From CAKAHY01 sp963522175 (lineage in GTDB: Bacteria > Bacillota > Clostridia > Lachnospirales > Lachnospiraceae): a DNA stretch of 64,000 nt. Each line of letters opens with the position of its first letter. Positions within the stretch are counted from its first letter, which is position 1. The position numbers and the translations under genes were made by a program. Below the pieces are notes generated by a model. The model made no database searches and was not told the DNA's origin. It saw nothing but the letters and a program-made list of their open reading frames with translations. This document shows, one piece after another, positions 55,303 through 64,000 of the stretch. The stretch covers positions 248,001-312,000 of the forward strand of contig CAUQXC010000003.1 in the NCBI GenBank assembly GCA_963522175.1. Reading direction: 5' to 3'.

Positions 55303-55377
55303 AAGTTTCAAAAAATATCTTTTTTATACTAATAATTAGCTAATCCTGTTTTACAAGGTACGCTTACAGCTAATTTA
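55303..55377. repeat. 75-bp imperfect direct repeat, right copy
   Basis: It matches 47361-47436 in direct orientation, with the conserved core AATATCTTTTTTATACT and ACGCTTACAGCTAATTTAA. The two copies bracket the giant pseudogene and its insertion sequences. The stretch 55104-55384 holds otherwise only the extra IS30-end-like motifs. Confidence 0.75.
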
Positions 55378-55384
55378 AAATTGC

Positions 55385-55516
55385 CTACTTCCGAAGTTTC
55401 TTTTTTTCTATCCCTGAGAGGTTAATCCTTTCGAATCGGTTACGCAATAGGATGAGTGCATCTGCATTAAGTTCCATTTGACATAAAATCAGATTTTCAC
55501 CTTCAATATCAAGCAT
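55385..55516 (-). pseudogene. Coding remnant, 43 residues
   Basis: A minus-strand frame reads MLDIEGENLILCQMELNADA and ends FERINLSGIEKKKLRK. Its composition looks like real protein, but no ribosome site precedes it. It is probably the 3' end of a lost gene. I do not recognise the family. Confidence 0.35.
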
Positions 55517-55523
55517 ATGATAT

Positions 55524-55582
55524 AAAAAAACACTTAATATTTTAAGGTTCAAATCCCCTCACCTTTTTAAGTGCTTTTTTTT
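55524..55582. terminator. Terminator after the fic gene
   Basis: AAAAAAACACTTAA and TTAAGTGCTTTTTTTT form a stem with runs suitable for both strands. The loop contains GGTTCAAATCCCC, which by chance resembles a tRNA T-loop. It lies 25 bases after the fic stop. Confidence 0.75.
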
Positions 55583-55606
55583 ACTTATTTTGTTTTTCCC
55601 TAGCTT

Positions 55607-56650
55607 TTAAATCTTGATATATTTTGTTGAACGACCACTACCCACCTGTCTTATCTTTTCATTGTCCTGCAATTCTTTTAAAGCTCTTTCCACCGTTCTT
55701 TGTGATATATCCGGACAAAGAATCATAATATCTTTTTTCGATAAAGGCTCCAATGATTTTTGAATTACAGAGAATACTCTCTCAGGCGAGGTTAATTTTT
55801 CTTCTCCAATCAGTTTAAACCTGTTATCACATTCTTTATATGCTTTCATGATAATACCAAGCATATATTTCATAAATGGAAGTTCATCATTTTCTCCTGT
55901 ATGCCATTTTTCACCGGAATTTTGTAATTCTTCATAATAAGAATCCTTACTTTCTTCAATGAGCATTTCTATACTGATATACCTTCCAACAAAATAGCCG
56001 AACTTATAAAGTAACAGGAGAGTTAATATCCTACTCATTCTCCCATTTCCATCTTCAAAGGGATGAATACATAAAAAGTCATGAATAACAGTAGGTATTA
56101 AAATTAACGGAGGAATATTTTCATTTACAGCCTTATTATATGCTTCTACCATTTCATCAAAATACCTCTCCGTTTCAAAACTGTTTATAGGCTGAAAGCG
56201 TACTTTTTTATTCCCTAAACGATCCACTTTGACGATGGTATTATCCACTGTTTTAAATCTTCCCTTATGATTTACATAAGAATAGGAGTATAACTGATTA
56301 TGCAGTGTTAAAATGTCATTTTTACTAAATTCAATATAACCATAATTTTCATGTACCATATCAAGTACATGTCTGTATCCTGCTATTTCTTCTTCGTTTC
56401 TGTTTTTGGGTTCTGCTTTCTTTTTCATAAGCTCTTTAAGTCTTGCTTCATTGGTATAGATTCCCTCGATGGCATTAGATGACTTCGTACTTTGTATCTT
56501 TGCAACATCTATCATTTTTTCCAAAATATCAGGATAATTTTCTACATATAATTCTTGTTTTCCCTTGTACTCATGAATGCTTGCTATCATATGATATACA
56601 TTTACAGGTAGTGATAAATCCATAAGTTTTAAATAATTAAACTTTCTCAA
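55607..56650 (-). CDS. Fic-family AMP-transferase with N-terminal inhibitory motif
   Basis: The 347-residue protein has the full Fic motif HPFEDGNGRMSR near residue 198, with the catalytic His, and an N-terminal SNAIEG near residue 58 that fits the S-x3-E-G inhibitory helix of class II Fic proteins. A winged-helix-like C-terminus follows (ISQRTVERALKELQDNEKIR). Fic enzymes modify targets with AMP or other nucleotides, and the inhibitory Glu blocks ATP placement. The start is a TTG behind GAGGGGG. The target is unknown. It lies between IS relics and appears intact. Confidence 0.88.
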   Translation of the reverse strand: MRKFNYLKLMDLSLPVNVYHMIASIHEYKGKQELYVENYPDILEKMIDVAKIQSTKSSNAIEGIYTNEARLKELMKKKAEPKNRNEEEIAGYRHVLDMVHENYGYIEFSKNDILTLHNQLYSYSYVNHKGRFKTVDNTIVKVDRLGNKKVRFQPINSFETERYFDEMVEAYNKAVNENIPPLILIPTVIHDFLCIHPFEDGNGRMSRILTLLLLYKFGYFVGRYISIEMLIEESKDSYYEELQNSGEKWHTGENDELPFMKYMLGIIMKAYKECDNRFKLIGEEKLTSPERVFSVIQKSLEPLSKKDIMILCPDISQRTVERALKELQDNEKIRQVGSGRSTKYIKI

Positions 56651-56740
56651 AAGAACCCCCTCTTCTTCTCGTAGCCATTATATCATATTTGGCTATGAAA
56701 AATCAATAATGGCGAGAATAATTTCGCCATTATTCTAGTT

Positions 56741-57655
56741 TTGGCGTATTGATTTATTAAAGAGCAACATGAGAAGTTCGGTCTACGCCGGCTTCTCAGA
56801 AAATTAAGCATCTGCCTCAACGCATATTATAATTACTAAAAAAACGAAAGGCAGAGTATCATCAGAATAAGGCAGAGATAAAATCAGTTATATCTAATAT
56901 TTATCATTCCCATGGAGGAGTGGACGGTTACAGAACTATTCATGCATATTTAACTCGTAAAGGCTATAGAATCAGCCGTTTAACAGTTCATAAATACATG
57001 AATACGGAACTAAAGCTATATTCCGTAGTCCGTAAGAGAAAACCTGCTTATGAATATGGAGAAGCTCATAAGGTATTTGAGAACAAGCTTGTGCAGGATT
57101 TTAAAGCAGATGATATTAATCAAAAATGGTGTACTGATTTTACTTACCTTGCACTTGCAAATGGTGACAAGAGATATAACTGCTCTATAATTGATCTGTA
57201 TGATCGGAGTATAGTTGCAAGCATTACGGGTAAACATATAACCGCCGCCTTAGCTAAAGAAACCTTGCAAAAAGCTATAGATTCTCAGCCGGGAATAAAT
57301 ACAAGACGGCTTATGTTACACTCAGATCAAGGGAGTTAGTATACTTCTAAGGAGTTCAAAGAATATTGTACTAAGCTTGGAGTCACACAAAGTATAAGCA
57401 AAGCAGGGGATCCGAATGATAATGCACCGATGGAACGATATTTCAATACTTTAAAAAATGAGATGATCAACCTGCACAACTATCACACAGAGTAAGAACT
57501 TTACACTGCTATAGAAGAATTTGTATATACTCAATATAATCATGTGAGACCGTATTCTTACAACAATTATAGAACGCCCTTTGAGGCACGCTATGGGGCT
57601 TAATTGAGCTATAGTGGGAATTTAGGTCAAACTTTTACAAAAATGCTTGACCACA
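56741..57655 (+). mobile_element. IS3-family (IS150-like) remnant, copy C
   Basis: It lacks orfA and the left end, begins within the orfB region (TTGATTTATTAAAGAGCAAC) and keeps the right end ACAAAAATGCTTGACCACA. The orfB homology has a one-base deletion near 56838, a TAG in place of Gln at 57337-57339 and another stop near 57493. It is very close in sequence to copy A, closer than to copy B. Confidence 0.85.
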
Positions 57656-57729
57656 ACAACATCACCATTATCCAAGCCTACCTCCGGACCATAGTCATTA
57701 TTCGGACTTCACCATTTCTCATCAGCCAT
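57656..57729 (-). pseudogene. 5' fragment of a mobile-element gene, cut by IS copy C
   Basis: After GAGGGGGC the frame reads MADEKW, a TGA, then SPNNDYGPEVGLDNGDVV before entering the IS end. The TGA probably replaces a Trp. It follows the 73-residue gene in the same orientation, as in an operon of a conjugative element. Confidence 0.5.
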
Positions 57730-57743
57730 TTTATATGCCCCCT

Positions 57744-57965
57744 CTACAATCTAAATTTTTTCTTTGTTTCTTGCTTAGTGACAAACCTATTTTTTTGTAC
57801 TTCTAATTCTTGTTCAATTGCTGAAAAAATAGTTTCTACTTGTTCCTCAGAATATGAATAATTTGATGTGTTTGATAGGTTACCTAATAAATGCAGCATA
57901 TCAATTATTTTATTAGTTCTATTTTCAGCTAAACGCTTGAAGTTTTCTTCTTTTTGGCTACTCAT
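57744..57965 (-). CDS. Small conserved mobile-element protein, 73 residues
   Basis: The helical, charged protein reads MSSQKEENFKRLAENRTNKI and ends VQKNRFVTKQETKKKFRL. ATG 57965 is set by GGAGGTG five bases upstream; an earlier start at 57998 lacks a site. Proteins of this kind are common in Gram-positive conjugative elements and their function is not known. It remains open although its neighbour is broken. Confidence 0.65.
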   Translation of the reverse strand: MSSQKEENFKRLAENRTNKIIDMLHLLGNLSNTSNYSYSEEQVETIFSAIEQELEVQKNRFVTKQETKKKFRL

Positions 57966-58323
57966 CCTGTCACCTCCATGTACATATACTATCACCATTT
58001 AGTATATTTGTCAAATATTGTGCATATATATTTATTATTTACTTTTTATTTCAATAATGCGCTCATATTTTTTATATTTACCAGAATAAGAAGGGGTGCA
58101 GCTATTCGCGGACAAGCATTTACAGCCGATACAATACCGGCGCGCGTCTGATGCCTCTACGAATTTTTGCACCCTCTTAAAAATGAGAGTTTTACATACA
58201 TTTTTTCTTGCTAAAAACACAGATACATATTTTCCAAAAAAGCCCGCTAACCCTCACAAAATCAAGGTTTCTTGCTTAGCAAACAAACCGTCTCCACATT
58301 CGTATCATTGTCCAAACCATTCA
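57966..58323. other. Intergenic stretch with no gene I can support
   Basis: The region is A/T-rich apart from a more G/C-rich patch at 58095-58165 that differs in composition from its surroundings. A 61-codon minus-strand frame (58035-58220) crosses the patch but has no ribosome site or recognised similarity. The patch may be debris of a lost gene. Confidence 0.4.
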
Positions 58324-61149
58324 TTAAATATTTTTTATCTCATTTTTTAATAAAGCCACATCTTGATGGTTATTTTTAGGTTTTATTCTTCCAATAACCT
58401 TTTTCTCCACAAATTGAGTCCAATATATTTTTAAACTTTTTCTTGCACGAGTTATAGCAGTGTAAAATATACTATGAGTTATCAATTCATCAATTTCATC
58501 AGTTATAACAATTTTTACTGAATCATATTCTAAGCCTTGCGCTTTATGAATTGATACAGCGTATGCAACTTGAAAAGGTACAATTGTTTGAGAGGTGCCA
58601 TCATCATCTTCATCTGTACTTTTATTTTTATAAACTGCAAAACGAATAATTGAATTTCCACTTATAGCATTACCAATAATTTCAAAATTCAAATCTTTAC
58701 TACTGAGATCGATAAGTGATTTATCAATTTCAACATCAAATTGAATTCGCTCAGTTGCCTTTCCAGCGTCTTGTACACAAAAATCTACAATCCGACCTTT
58801 TATATTGTTGTGAATTATAGGAAGTTGATCTTTATTCACACTAAAAAATTGGTCTGCAGAATCATTAAACAAAATAGGATCTCCTACTTTATATCTTTGT
58901 ATTCCTCGCCATATTTCTTTGCCACTATTATTTTCTTGCATAAAGTGATTTATATTATTTATACCATACAATCCACCATAGTTTAAGCAAAGAATAATCT
59001 CATTCTCTGCGGCCAGATTAAATATTGATGTATCAAGAGTTGCTGAAATTTCTCCTGCTTGTAAGCGATCATAAACATCATCCTCCATTTTTCGTACATT
59101 ATCCCACAAATCTAATAATTGTTTACTTTCACTTCGATATGGTCTGGTTAATTCACAAACAGATGTTTTTGGCAAAAAACTTCTTATAGCATCAAACCAA
59201 TTTCCAAATTCAATTGCTTCTATTTGATAAGTATCTCCAACAAGGATCAGTAACTTATATTTTGCCAAGTCAAGCAATTCTTTCATGCTACGATTACTTA
59301 CAGTACTACATTCATCTATGATAAGAATATCGTAATCTCTTTTTATATCTTTTGCATATTTGTTATTAAATTTTGCAATAGTCATAAAATCGCATTTAGA
59401 AGACGCTGCAACCTTTCTTTTAAGATTATTTACAGCTGGATTTGTATGTGCTAAATATAGTCTTGAAAAGTCTTGAAAAAATGTTGAAATATAGCTTATC
59501 ATAGTAGTTTTTCCCGTTCCAGCGGCTCCATATATTAAAGATACTTTTGATTTATCAAACATATTAACTAATGCGGTTTTCTTTTCATCAGATACATTGG
59601 AATAATCCTGATTCTCAATCCAGTGTTTTACCGTATTAGAATAGTTATCTATTCCTGCTTGAGTAATATTCTTTATGGTTCGAATTATTGAAATAGTATC
59701 ATCTTTATAACCCTCAATAAAAATATAATCATTCTTTATTATAAGTTTACGAGCTTGTTGTTTTTCATTGTCATATAACTTTTCATTATATTTTCTAACA
59801 AGTGTTTCAATATCCTCAAAATTTCCCAATTTATATTTGCCATCAATTTCACTCTTTTCTAATGACGTAAATAGAATTCCTTTTTGTTCTGTGTTATTTT
59901 TTATTATCCAAGCTAATATTTCATGTTCACGTCCAGTCGCATCAAGCGAACTAAATAAGTCCGACAAACTAGGAACATGATGTTTTAATGCAGAGCAAAA
60001 TGGCATTGTATCAAAGGGAATACATTCATACGCTAAATAGAGATTTGAAAGTTTAAAATTTCCACCTACATGTTCATACTGACCTTCTTGATAATTCCAT
60101 TTCCAATGATCTTTGTACTGATTTTTAATGATTCTATTCGTCATATTATGGAGTAAATATCTGATAACATTACATCCTGGTCTAACTTCTCTAATAATAT
60201 CCCTACAGATATTAAGTATATCAAAAAAATGTTTTGCATCTGTTTTAGAAACTACAAGATCATATACATCTTGATACACATCGTCTGAGAATAAAATAAT
60301 TTCAGACAAACTTAATCCTGTTTTAGTTAAATAATTATTAATATTCTGCTGTTCTACTTTTCCTGGAATAAAGCCGTAATTGTTAATCAATTTCGTAAAA
60401 TTTGAGAACTCACAGGGACGAATACTTACTTCCCAATCAACAATAATACGAATTGGCATTCTCCTATCAAATAAATCTATACTATTATCTTCAATAGCAA
60501 ATTTAACCGCATAATAATCCGTAATCTCTATATCTGTGAATGCAACAATCCGATCTGTCTTACTTGCTTTATCATTCGCAGGTATAAAAGCCACCTCATA
60601 ATAAATTTTATTACCGAAAAAGAATGGCTTAATTCTCTGAATATAAAAACGATCTAACCGAAACCCATTATGTATAGGTGTTTTATATTGATCAATTTTC
60701 TCGGCAATTTTTTCATAATATTCTTTAAGACTTTCATCCGTCTCTATTGGAAACTGATCAAGATTTTCTAAAACATCCAAACCATAATTATCATGCAAAT
60801 GATTTTTAATTCTCAATAGATATTCGTAGTATTTCAACATCAAACGCTCTGAGTTTTCTTCTGATAGAGTACGATGCGAAACAGAAACTTGTAAAAAGTG
60901 ATGAAATCTTGATAAATGTCGCAATGAACTTTGATTTTTTGTAAATTTCACTGCTTTTTTCACATTTTCCTGTGAATCTTCTATGTCTTCTCCATCGGCA
61001 TATATTTTTAGAAGAATATGTTCGACAAAGTGACGAAGTTGTGCAAGAATATCTTGAGATATCTCACCTCTGGTTGTATTATTAATAGCATTTATATGGC
61101 GACATATGACTTTATTACTTTTCAAAATTTGTTTATCTATTTTCAACAT
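58324..61149 (-). CDS. Large SF1 (RecD/UvrD-like) helicase, candidate defence protein
   Basis: The 941-residue protein has a C-terminal SF1 helicase: motif I YGAAGTGKTTMIS (about 541), motif II DILIIDECSTVSN (about 612), motif III LLILVGDTYQIEAI, and motifs V-VI VSIHKAQGLEYDSVKI with FYTAITRARKSLKIYW. The first 500 residues are unassigned; they start with a helical region and include beta-rich parts (KIYYEVAFIPAND). Base composition is clearly more A/T-rich than the flanking rlmD-like gene. It lies 36 bases after that gene, and AGAGGA precedes the ATG. Its location beside mobile debris suggests a single-gene defence or accessory function, but this is inference. Confidence 0.75.
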   Translation of the reverse strand: MLKIDKQILKSNKVICRHINAINNTTRGEISQDILAQLRHFVEHILLKIYADGEDIEDSQENVKKAVKFTKNQSSLRHLSRFHHFLQVSVSHRTLSEENSERLMLKYYEYLLRIKNHLHDNYGLDVLENLDQFPIETDESLKEYYEKIAEKIDQYKTPIHNGFRLDRFYIQRIKPFFFGNKIYYEVAFIPANDKASKTDRIVAFTDIEITDYYAVKFAIEDNSIDLFDRRMPIRIIVDWEVSIRPCEFSNFTKLINNYGFIPGKVEQQNINNYLTKTGLSLSEIILFSDDVYQDVYDLVVSKTDAKHFFDILNICRDIIREVRPGCNVIRYLLHNMTNRIIKNQYKDHWKWNYQEGQYEHVGGNFKLSNLYLAYECIPFDTMPFCSALKHHVPSLSDLFSSLDATGREHEILAWIIKNNTEQKGILFTSLEKSEIDGKYKLGNFEDIETLVRKYNEKLYDNEKQQARKLIIKNDYIFIEGYKDDTISIIRTIKNITQAGIDNYSNTVKHWIENQDYSNVSDEKKTALVNMFDKSKVSLIYGAAGTGKTTMISYISTFFQDFSRLYLAHTNPAVNNLKRKVAASSKCDFMTIAKFNNKYAKDIKRDYDILIIDECSTVSNRSMKELLDLAKYKLLILVGDTYQIEAIEFGNWFDAIRSFLPKTSVCELTRPYRSESKQLLDLWDNVRKMEDDVYDRLQAGEISATLDTSIFNLAAENEIILCLNYGGLYGINNINHFMQENNSGKEIWRGIQRYKVGDPILFNDSADQFFSVNKDQLPIIHNNIKGRIVDFCVQDAGKATERIQFDVEIDKSLIDLSSKDLNFEIIGNAISGNSIIRFAVYKNKSTDEDDDGTSQTIVPFQVAYAVSIHKAQGLEYDSVKIVITDEIDELITHSIFYTAITRARKSLKIYWTQFVEKKVIGRIKPKNNHQDVALLKNEIKNI

Positions 61150-61185
61150 TTAAAATTCCTCTTTTCAAATCAAAATTTGAATATT

Positions 61186-62615
61186 TTATATCATCTTAAA
61201 ATACTTCAACGCATCAAAAATAGCCTCTTCCTTTTCAAATGGGCACTGTGGGATTTTCCGACTCTCGTTGTTTGATATATTATAGTGTTCCCTAATGTCT
61301 AAACCATATTTTCTCTTCACTTGTGCAATATAAAGTGTAGATACCTTAAACCCAAACTTTTCCAAAACATAGTTTTGAATTTGCTTATAGGTAGCCTTAC
61401 TCTCAGCACTTGTTAAATCCATATCATCCATCGGAAGTTCTACACTAATATATTTCTTTGAATCTAGTTTGGAAAGCAACACGATTGTCTCCACATGACT
61501 TGTCATCGCAAAGCAATCAAAAGGTACTATCTTCACCGCTTCATATCCTCCCTTTACAAACTGCCTCAAATCCCTTTCCAAAGTTTCGGGATTGCAGGAA
61601 ATATAAATTACCTTTTGCGGAGAAAGCTTTAAAACGGAGTCTATAAATACAGGTGTGCTGCCCGTTCTCGGCGGATCCATAATCAGTACGTCCACCTCCG
61701 CCTCAGATGCAGCCATCTCCCTTAAAAAATCGCCGGCATCGGCATTATAAAAATCAACATTCTTTATGGAATTAAGCTTTGCATTGCTTATAGCATCTTT
61801 TGTAGCATCCTTATTAAGCTCCACACTTATCACTTTCTTCACATCTTTTGCCGCAATAAGACCTATAGTCCCGACTCCCGAATAAGCATCGACCACGGTC
61901 ATATTCTTACTTAATTTTGCAAGAGAAAGCGCTTTTTCATAGAGCTTTTGTGTCTGAACAGGATTGACCTGATAAAAGGATTTTGCGGAAATTCTGAATC
62001 TCAAGCCGCAAAGCACGTCTTCTATATAGCCCTTGCCGTATAAAATATGCTCCTTTTCTCCAAGTACCATGCTCGTATTGTCGGCATTGATATTTTGTAT
62101 CACTGTACTTATTTCAGGATGAATGGCTCTTATTGCCTTAACAAAATTATTTTTGCCGACAAATACGGGGCTTGCCGTAACCAAGACAAGCATAACCTCT
62201 CCCGTACTTTTTCCCACTCTTACAAGGACATGCCGTAAAATCCGTAGCCCGTATCCTCGTCATATATCTTCATTTTAAAAGATTTTGTCAAATCTTTTAC
62301 CGTTTTAATTATATTTACGGCAAGCTCGTCTTCTATCAGATAATCCTTTGTTTCTATTACCTTATGAGTCCCTCTTTCGTAGCTGCCCGCATATATTTTT
62401 CCCTTATTATAGGCAAATGTTGCGGTAACCTTATTTCTGTAGCCGTAGGGATTTTCCATAGGCACAATCTTTTCAAGCCTGCAATATGACTTAAGCAGTT
62501 TTTCGCAGTATTCTTGTTTCATCTTGAGTTGCTTTTCATAAGGTATATCAATATAGTCACAAGAGCCGAGTTTTTTATCGGCTCTTGCTTTTTTGTAAGT
62601 TGAAGCTTTTTGCAT
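61186..62615 (-). pseudogene. RlmD/RumA-like 23S rRNA (uracil-5-)-methyltransferase, one frameshift
   Basis: The first 131 codons (62615-62220) and the remaining 343 (62217-61186) join if one base is added to the A-run at 62237-62240, giving GFLRHVLVRVGKSTGEVM. The second part carries SAM motif I (VDAYSGVGTIGLIAA), DPPRTG and the catalytic-Cys segment YISCNPETLERDL. The Fe-S cysteine cluster usual at the N-terminus is reduced (GSCDYIDIPYEKQL). A 100-residue C-terminal extension (VSTLYIAQVKRKYGLDI) is shared by many clostridial homologues. The frameshift may be real or a sequencing error. It is coupled to the upstream peptidase gene. Confidence 0.85.
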
Positions 62616-62621
62616 ATTTAA

Positions 62622-64000
62622 TTACACTCCGATTGCCTTTGTCTTATCTTTAAGCCATTCCCTGTCTTCACCCTCAAAGTACGGCTCAAGCTTGGAATAT
62701 ACCAAGGCTTGATAAGAATTAAAATATTCTATATCCTTTTCAGTCATAATATTTATATCCAAGGCGGAGGCATCTATAGGTATCATAGTTAAAGGTTCAA
62801 ATCCTAAAAATCCGTTTTCAAGCTCCACACTAAGTATCAGGTTTTCGCATCTTATGCCGTGACTTCCCGCAATATAGATTCCCGGCTCATCACTTACCAC
62901 CATACCCGCTTCAAAAGGTAACTCAAAACGTGCATCCGGATGAGGTCTGTTTCTTATAGCTACGGGCCCCTCATGAACTCCGTTACAAAAGCCTACGCCG
63001 TGACCCGTACTGTGGTTAAAGTCTATACCGTACTCCCACATAGCCTGTCTTGCCATAATATCAAGGCAAACACCCTTTGTTCCCTTAGGAAATTTTACAT
63101 TCATTAATCTCAGCATACCTATTGTTACCAATGTATAGTGCAGCCTTTCCTCCTTCGTAAGCTCACCCAAAGCAATGGTTCTGGTAACATCTGTAGTGCC
63201 GTCCATATAGCTTGCCCCCGAATCTATGAGGTATAAGCCCTTCGGCTCAAGATAAGCACAATCATTTTTTGTAGCCTGATAATGAGGCATAGCCGCATTG
63301 GGACCGTAAGCCGAAATATCTTCAAAGCTTAATGACAAATACTTAAGATCCTCAGCCCTTAGCTTATCAAGATAATCCGAAGCATCCGTTTCCGAAATTC
63401 TTTTTCCGGATTTTATACTTTCAAGAAGCCACTTTATAAACCTTGTTTCGTACACTCCGTCTCTTATGTGAGAATTCCTCATCATTTTGATTTCGACAGC
63501 ATTTTTAACGTTTTTAAACAGGCAAACAGGGGAGAGGGCATCAATAAGCTCATTGCCTTCCTTTACGCTAAGATAGGTCTTATAATTGCAGCTTGTATTA
63601 TCAAGCAAAAGCTTTTTGCCTTTAACATTTTCTTTTATGTAATCATAATATGCATCATAATCTTTTACCTTAATTCCGGCTTCTTCAAGATGGGCTTTTA
63701 TTTCTTCCGTAAGCACCTTGCTTTGAATAAACAAAATTGCTTCATCTGCGGAAACATACATATACGACAGGTATTGCGGGTTACATTCGATATCGGATCC
63801 CCTCATATTGGTAAGCCACGCAATGTCCGACAAATCGGTAATAAGATTCGCATTTGCCCTATTTTCTTCAAGCTTCTTTCTCAGGCGTGTAAGCTTATTT
63901 ACAACAGTTTCACCCGTGAACTCCGTCCCCAGAACAAAGACAAAATTCGCGCTTCTTGCCGGTCTGTCTTCCCAGACTTCGGCAACTATATCCTTATCCG
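62622..64000 (-). CDS. Xaa-Pro aminopeptidase (M24B), 5' end outside window
   Basis: The frame is open to the window edge, giving 459 codons of a protein likely near 600. It shows the creatinase-like N-terminal region (TDLSDIAWLTNMRG) and the M24 metal ligands: LIDSGASYMDGTTDVTRT with two Asp, HSTGHGVGFCNGVHEGP with the His, VSDEPGIYIAGSHGIRCEN and its Glu residues. It removes N-terminal residues next to proline. Its last codons contain the GGAG ribosome site of the methyltransferase gene. Confidence 0.93.
   Translation of the reverse strand, partial: DKDIVAEVWEDRPARSANFVFVLGTEFTGETVVNKLTRLRKKLEENRANANLITDLSDIAWLTNMRGSDIECNPQYLSYMYVSADEAILFIQSKVLTEEIKAHLEEAGIKVKDYDAYYDYIKENVKGKKLLLDNTSCNYKTYLSVKEGNELIDALSPVCLFKNVKNAVEIKMMRNSHIRDGVYETRFIKWLLESIKSGKRISETDASDYLDKLRAEDLKYLSLSFEDISAYGPNAAMPHYQATKNDCAYLEPKGLYLIDSGASYMDGTTDVTRTIALGELTKEERLHYTLVTIGMLRLMNVKFPKGTKGVCLDIMARQAMWEYGIDFNHSTGHGVGFCNGVHEGPVAIRNRPHPDARFELPFEAGMVVSDEPGIYIAGSHGIRCENLILSVELENGFLGFEPLTMIPIDASALDINIMTEKDIEYFNSYQALVYSKLEPYFEGEDREWLKDKTKAIGV

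Noticed and set aside
55524..55582. GGTTCAAATCCCC in the fic terminator looks like a tRNA T-loop and could mark an integration site.
   Set aside because: Only two base pairs can form around the loop, there is no acceptor stem, and no tRNA body lies nearby. It is best read as the loop of a terminator.
23274..57729. Two separate frames (23274-23480 and 57656-57729) have TGA where relatives should have Trp, hinting at TGA recoded as Trp.
   Set aside because: Several well-formed genes in the window end in TGA (for example those at 28696 and 42256), so TGA is a normal stop. G-to-A decay in dead genes explains both cases.
58035..58220. A 61-codon minus-strand frame with several Cys residues.
   Set aside because: It has no ribosome site and no family resemblance, and it crosses a patch of different base composition. 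It is left unannotated apart from the note on the region.

Overview
The window reads as a chromosome segment of a low-GC Gram-positive anaerobe of the class Clostridia, most likely family Lachnospiraceae. This rests on the gene order yicC-gmk-rpoZ-rimO-pgsA-cinA, a short clostridial-type ThiC under a TPP riboswitch, the DUF3290/DUF421 pair, a PF10127 nucleotidyltransferase pair, and strong AGGAGG-type ribosome binding sites with A/T-rich spacers. The genus is not decidable from the sequence alone. No rRNA or tRNA gene was found.

Layout. 1-12.6 kb is housekeeping. It holds a minus-strand operon (yicC, gmk, rpoZ, rimO, pgsA, cinA) that diverges from rqcH across two interleaved promoters, then icd, a glyoxalase-like gene, serS, riboswitch-controlled thiC and an FGGY sugar kinase. 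12.6-23.5 kb is a defence and mobile island: a WYL-domain regulator, an orphan cas2 and a 5'-truncated cas1, an IS3-family remnant, a second decayed WYL gene, and an intact two-gene operon. The first gene of that operon encodes a 1708-residue protein with an SH3-like barrel, two cold-shock-like barrels, a TPR region and a STAND-type ATPase. The second encodes a 603-residue ATPase with a C-terminal HEPN RNase motif. I cannot assign this pair to a named system, and it is the main candidate for something new.

23.5-47.2 kb returns to core genes: the yetF pair, threonine aldolase, an M29-like aminopeptidase, small membrane proteins, pyrE/pyrF, a polysaccharide export set (rfbC, ABC permease, ABC ATPase and a 1250-residue multidomain glycosyltransferase), galK, degV, an alanine-symporter gene broken by one stop codon, two GNAT acetyltransferases, two RlaP-like nucleotidyltransferases, a zinc-ribbon membrane protein and uvsE.

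47.2-58 kb is a graveyard of a conjugative element or prophage. It contains pieces of a very large multidomain protein (HELTH metallopeptidase, PBECR-like nuclease and MuF-C-like domains), nested IS3 elements, a decayed IS30-like element, small regulators, an intact Fic protein, and a 75-bp imperfect repeat at two positions about 7.9 kb apart. 58-61 kb carries a 941-residue SF1 helicase that looks like an accessory defence gene. 61-64 kb returns to core genes, with a frameshifted rlmD-like methyltransferase and a 5'-partial aminopeptidase P.

How the parts fit: the window shows repeated insertion of defence and mobile modules between housekeeping operons. The CRISPR adaptation genes are relics with no effector or array visible, while the ATPase/HEPN pair, the helicase and the Fic protein remain open.
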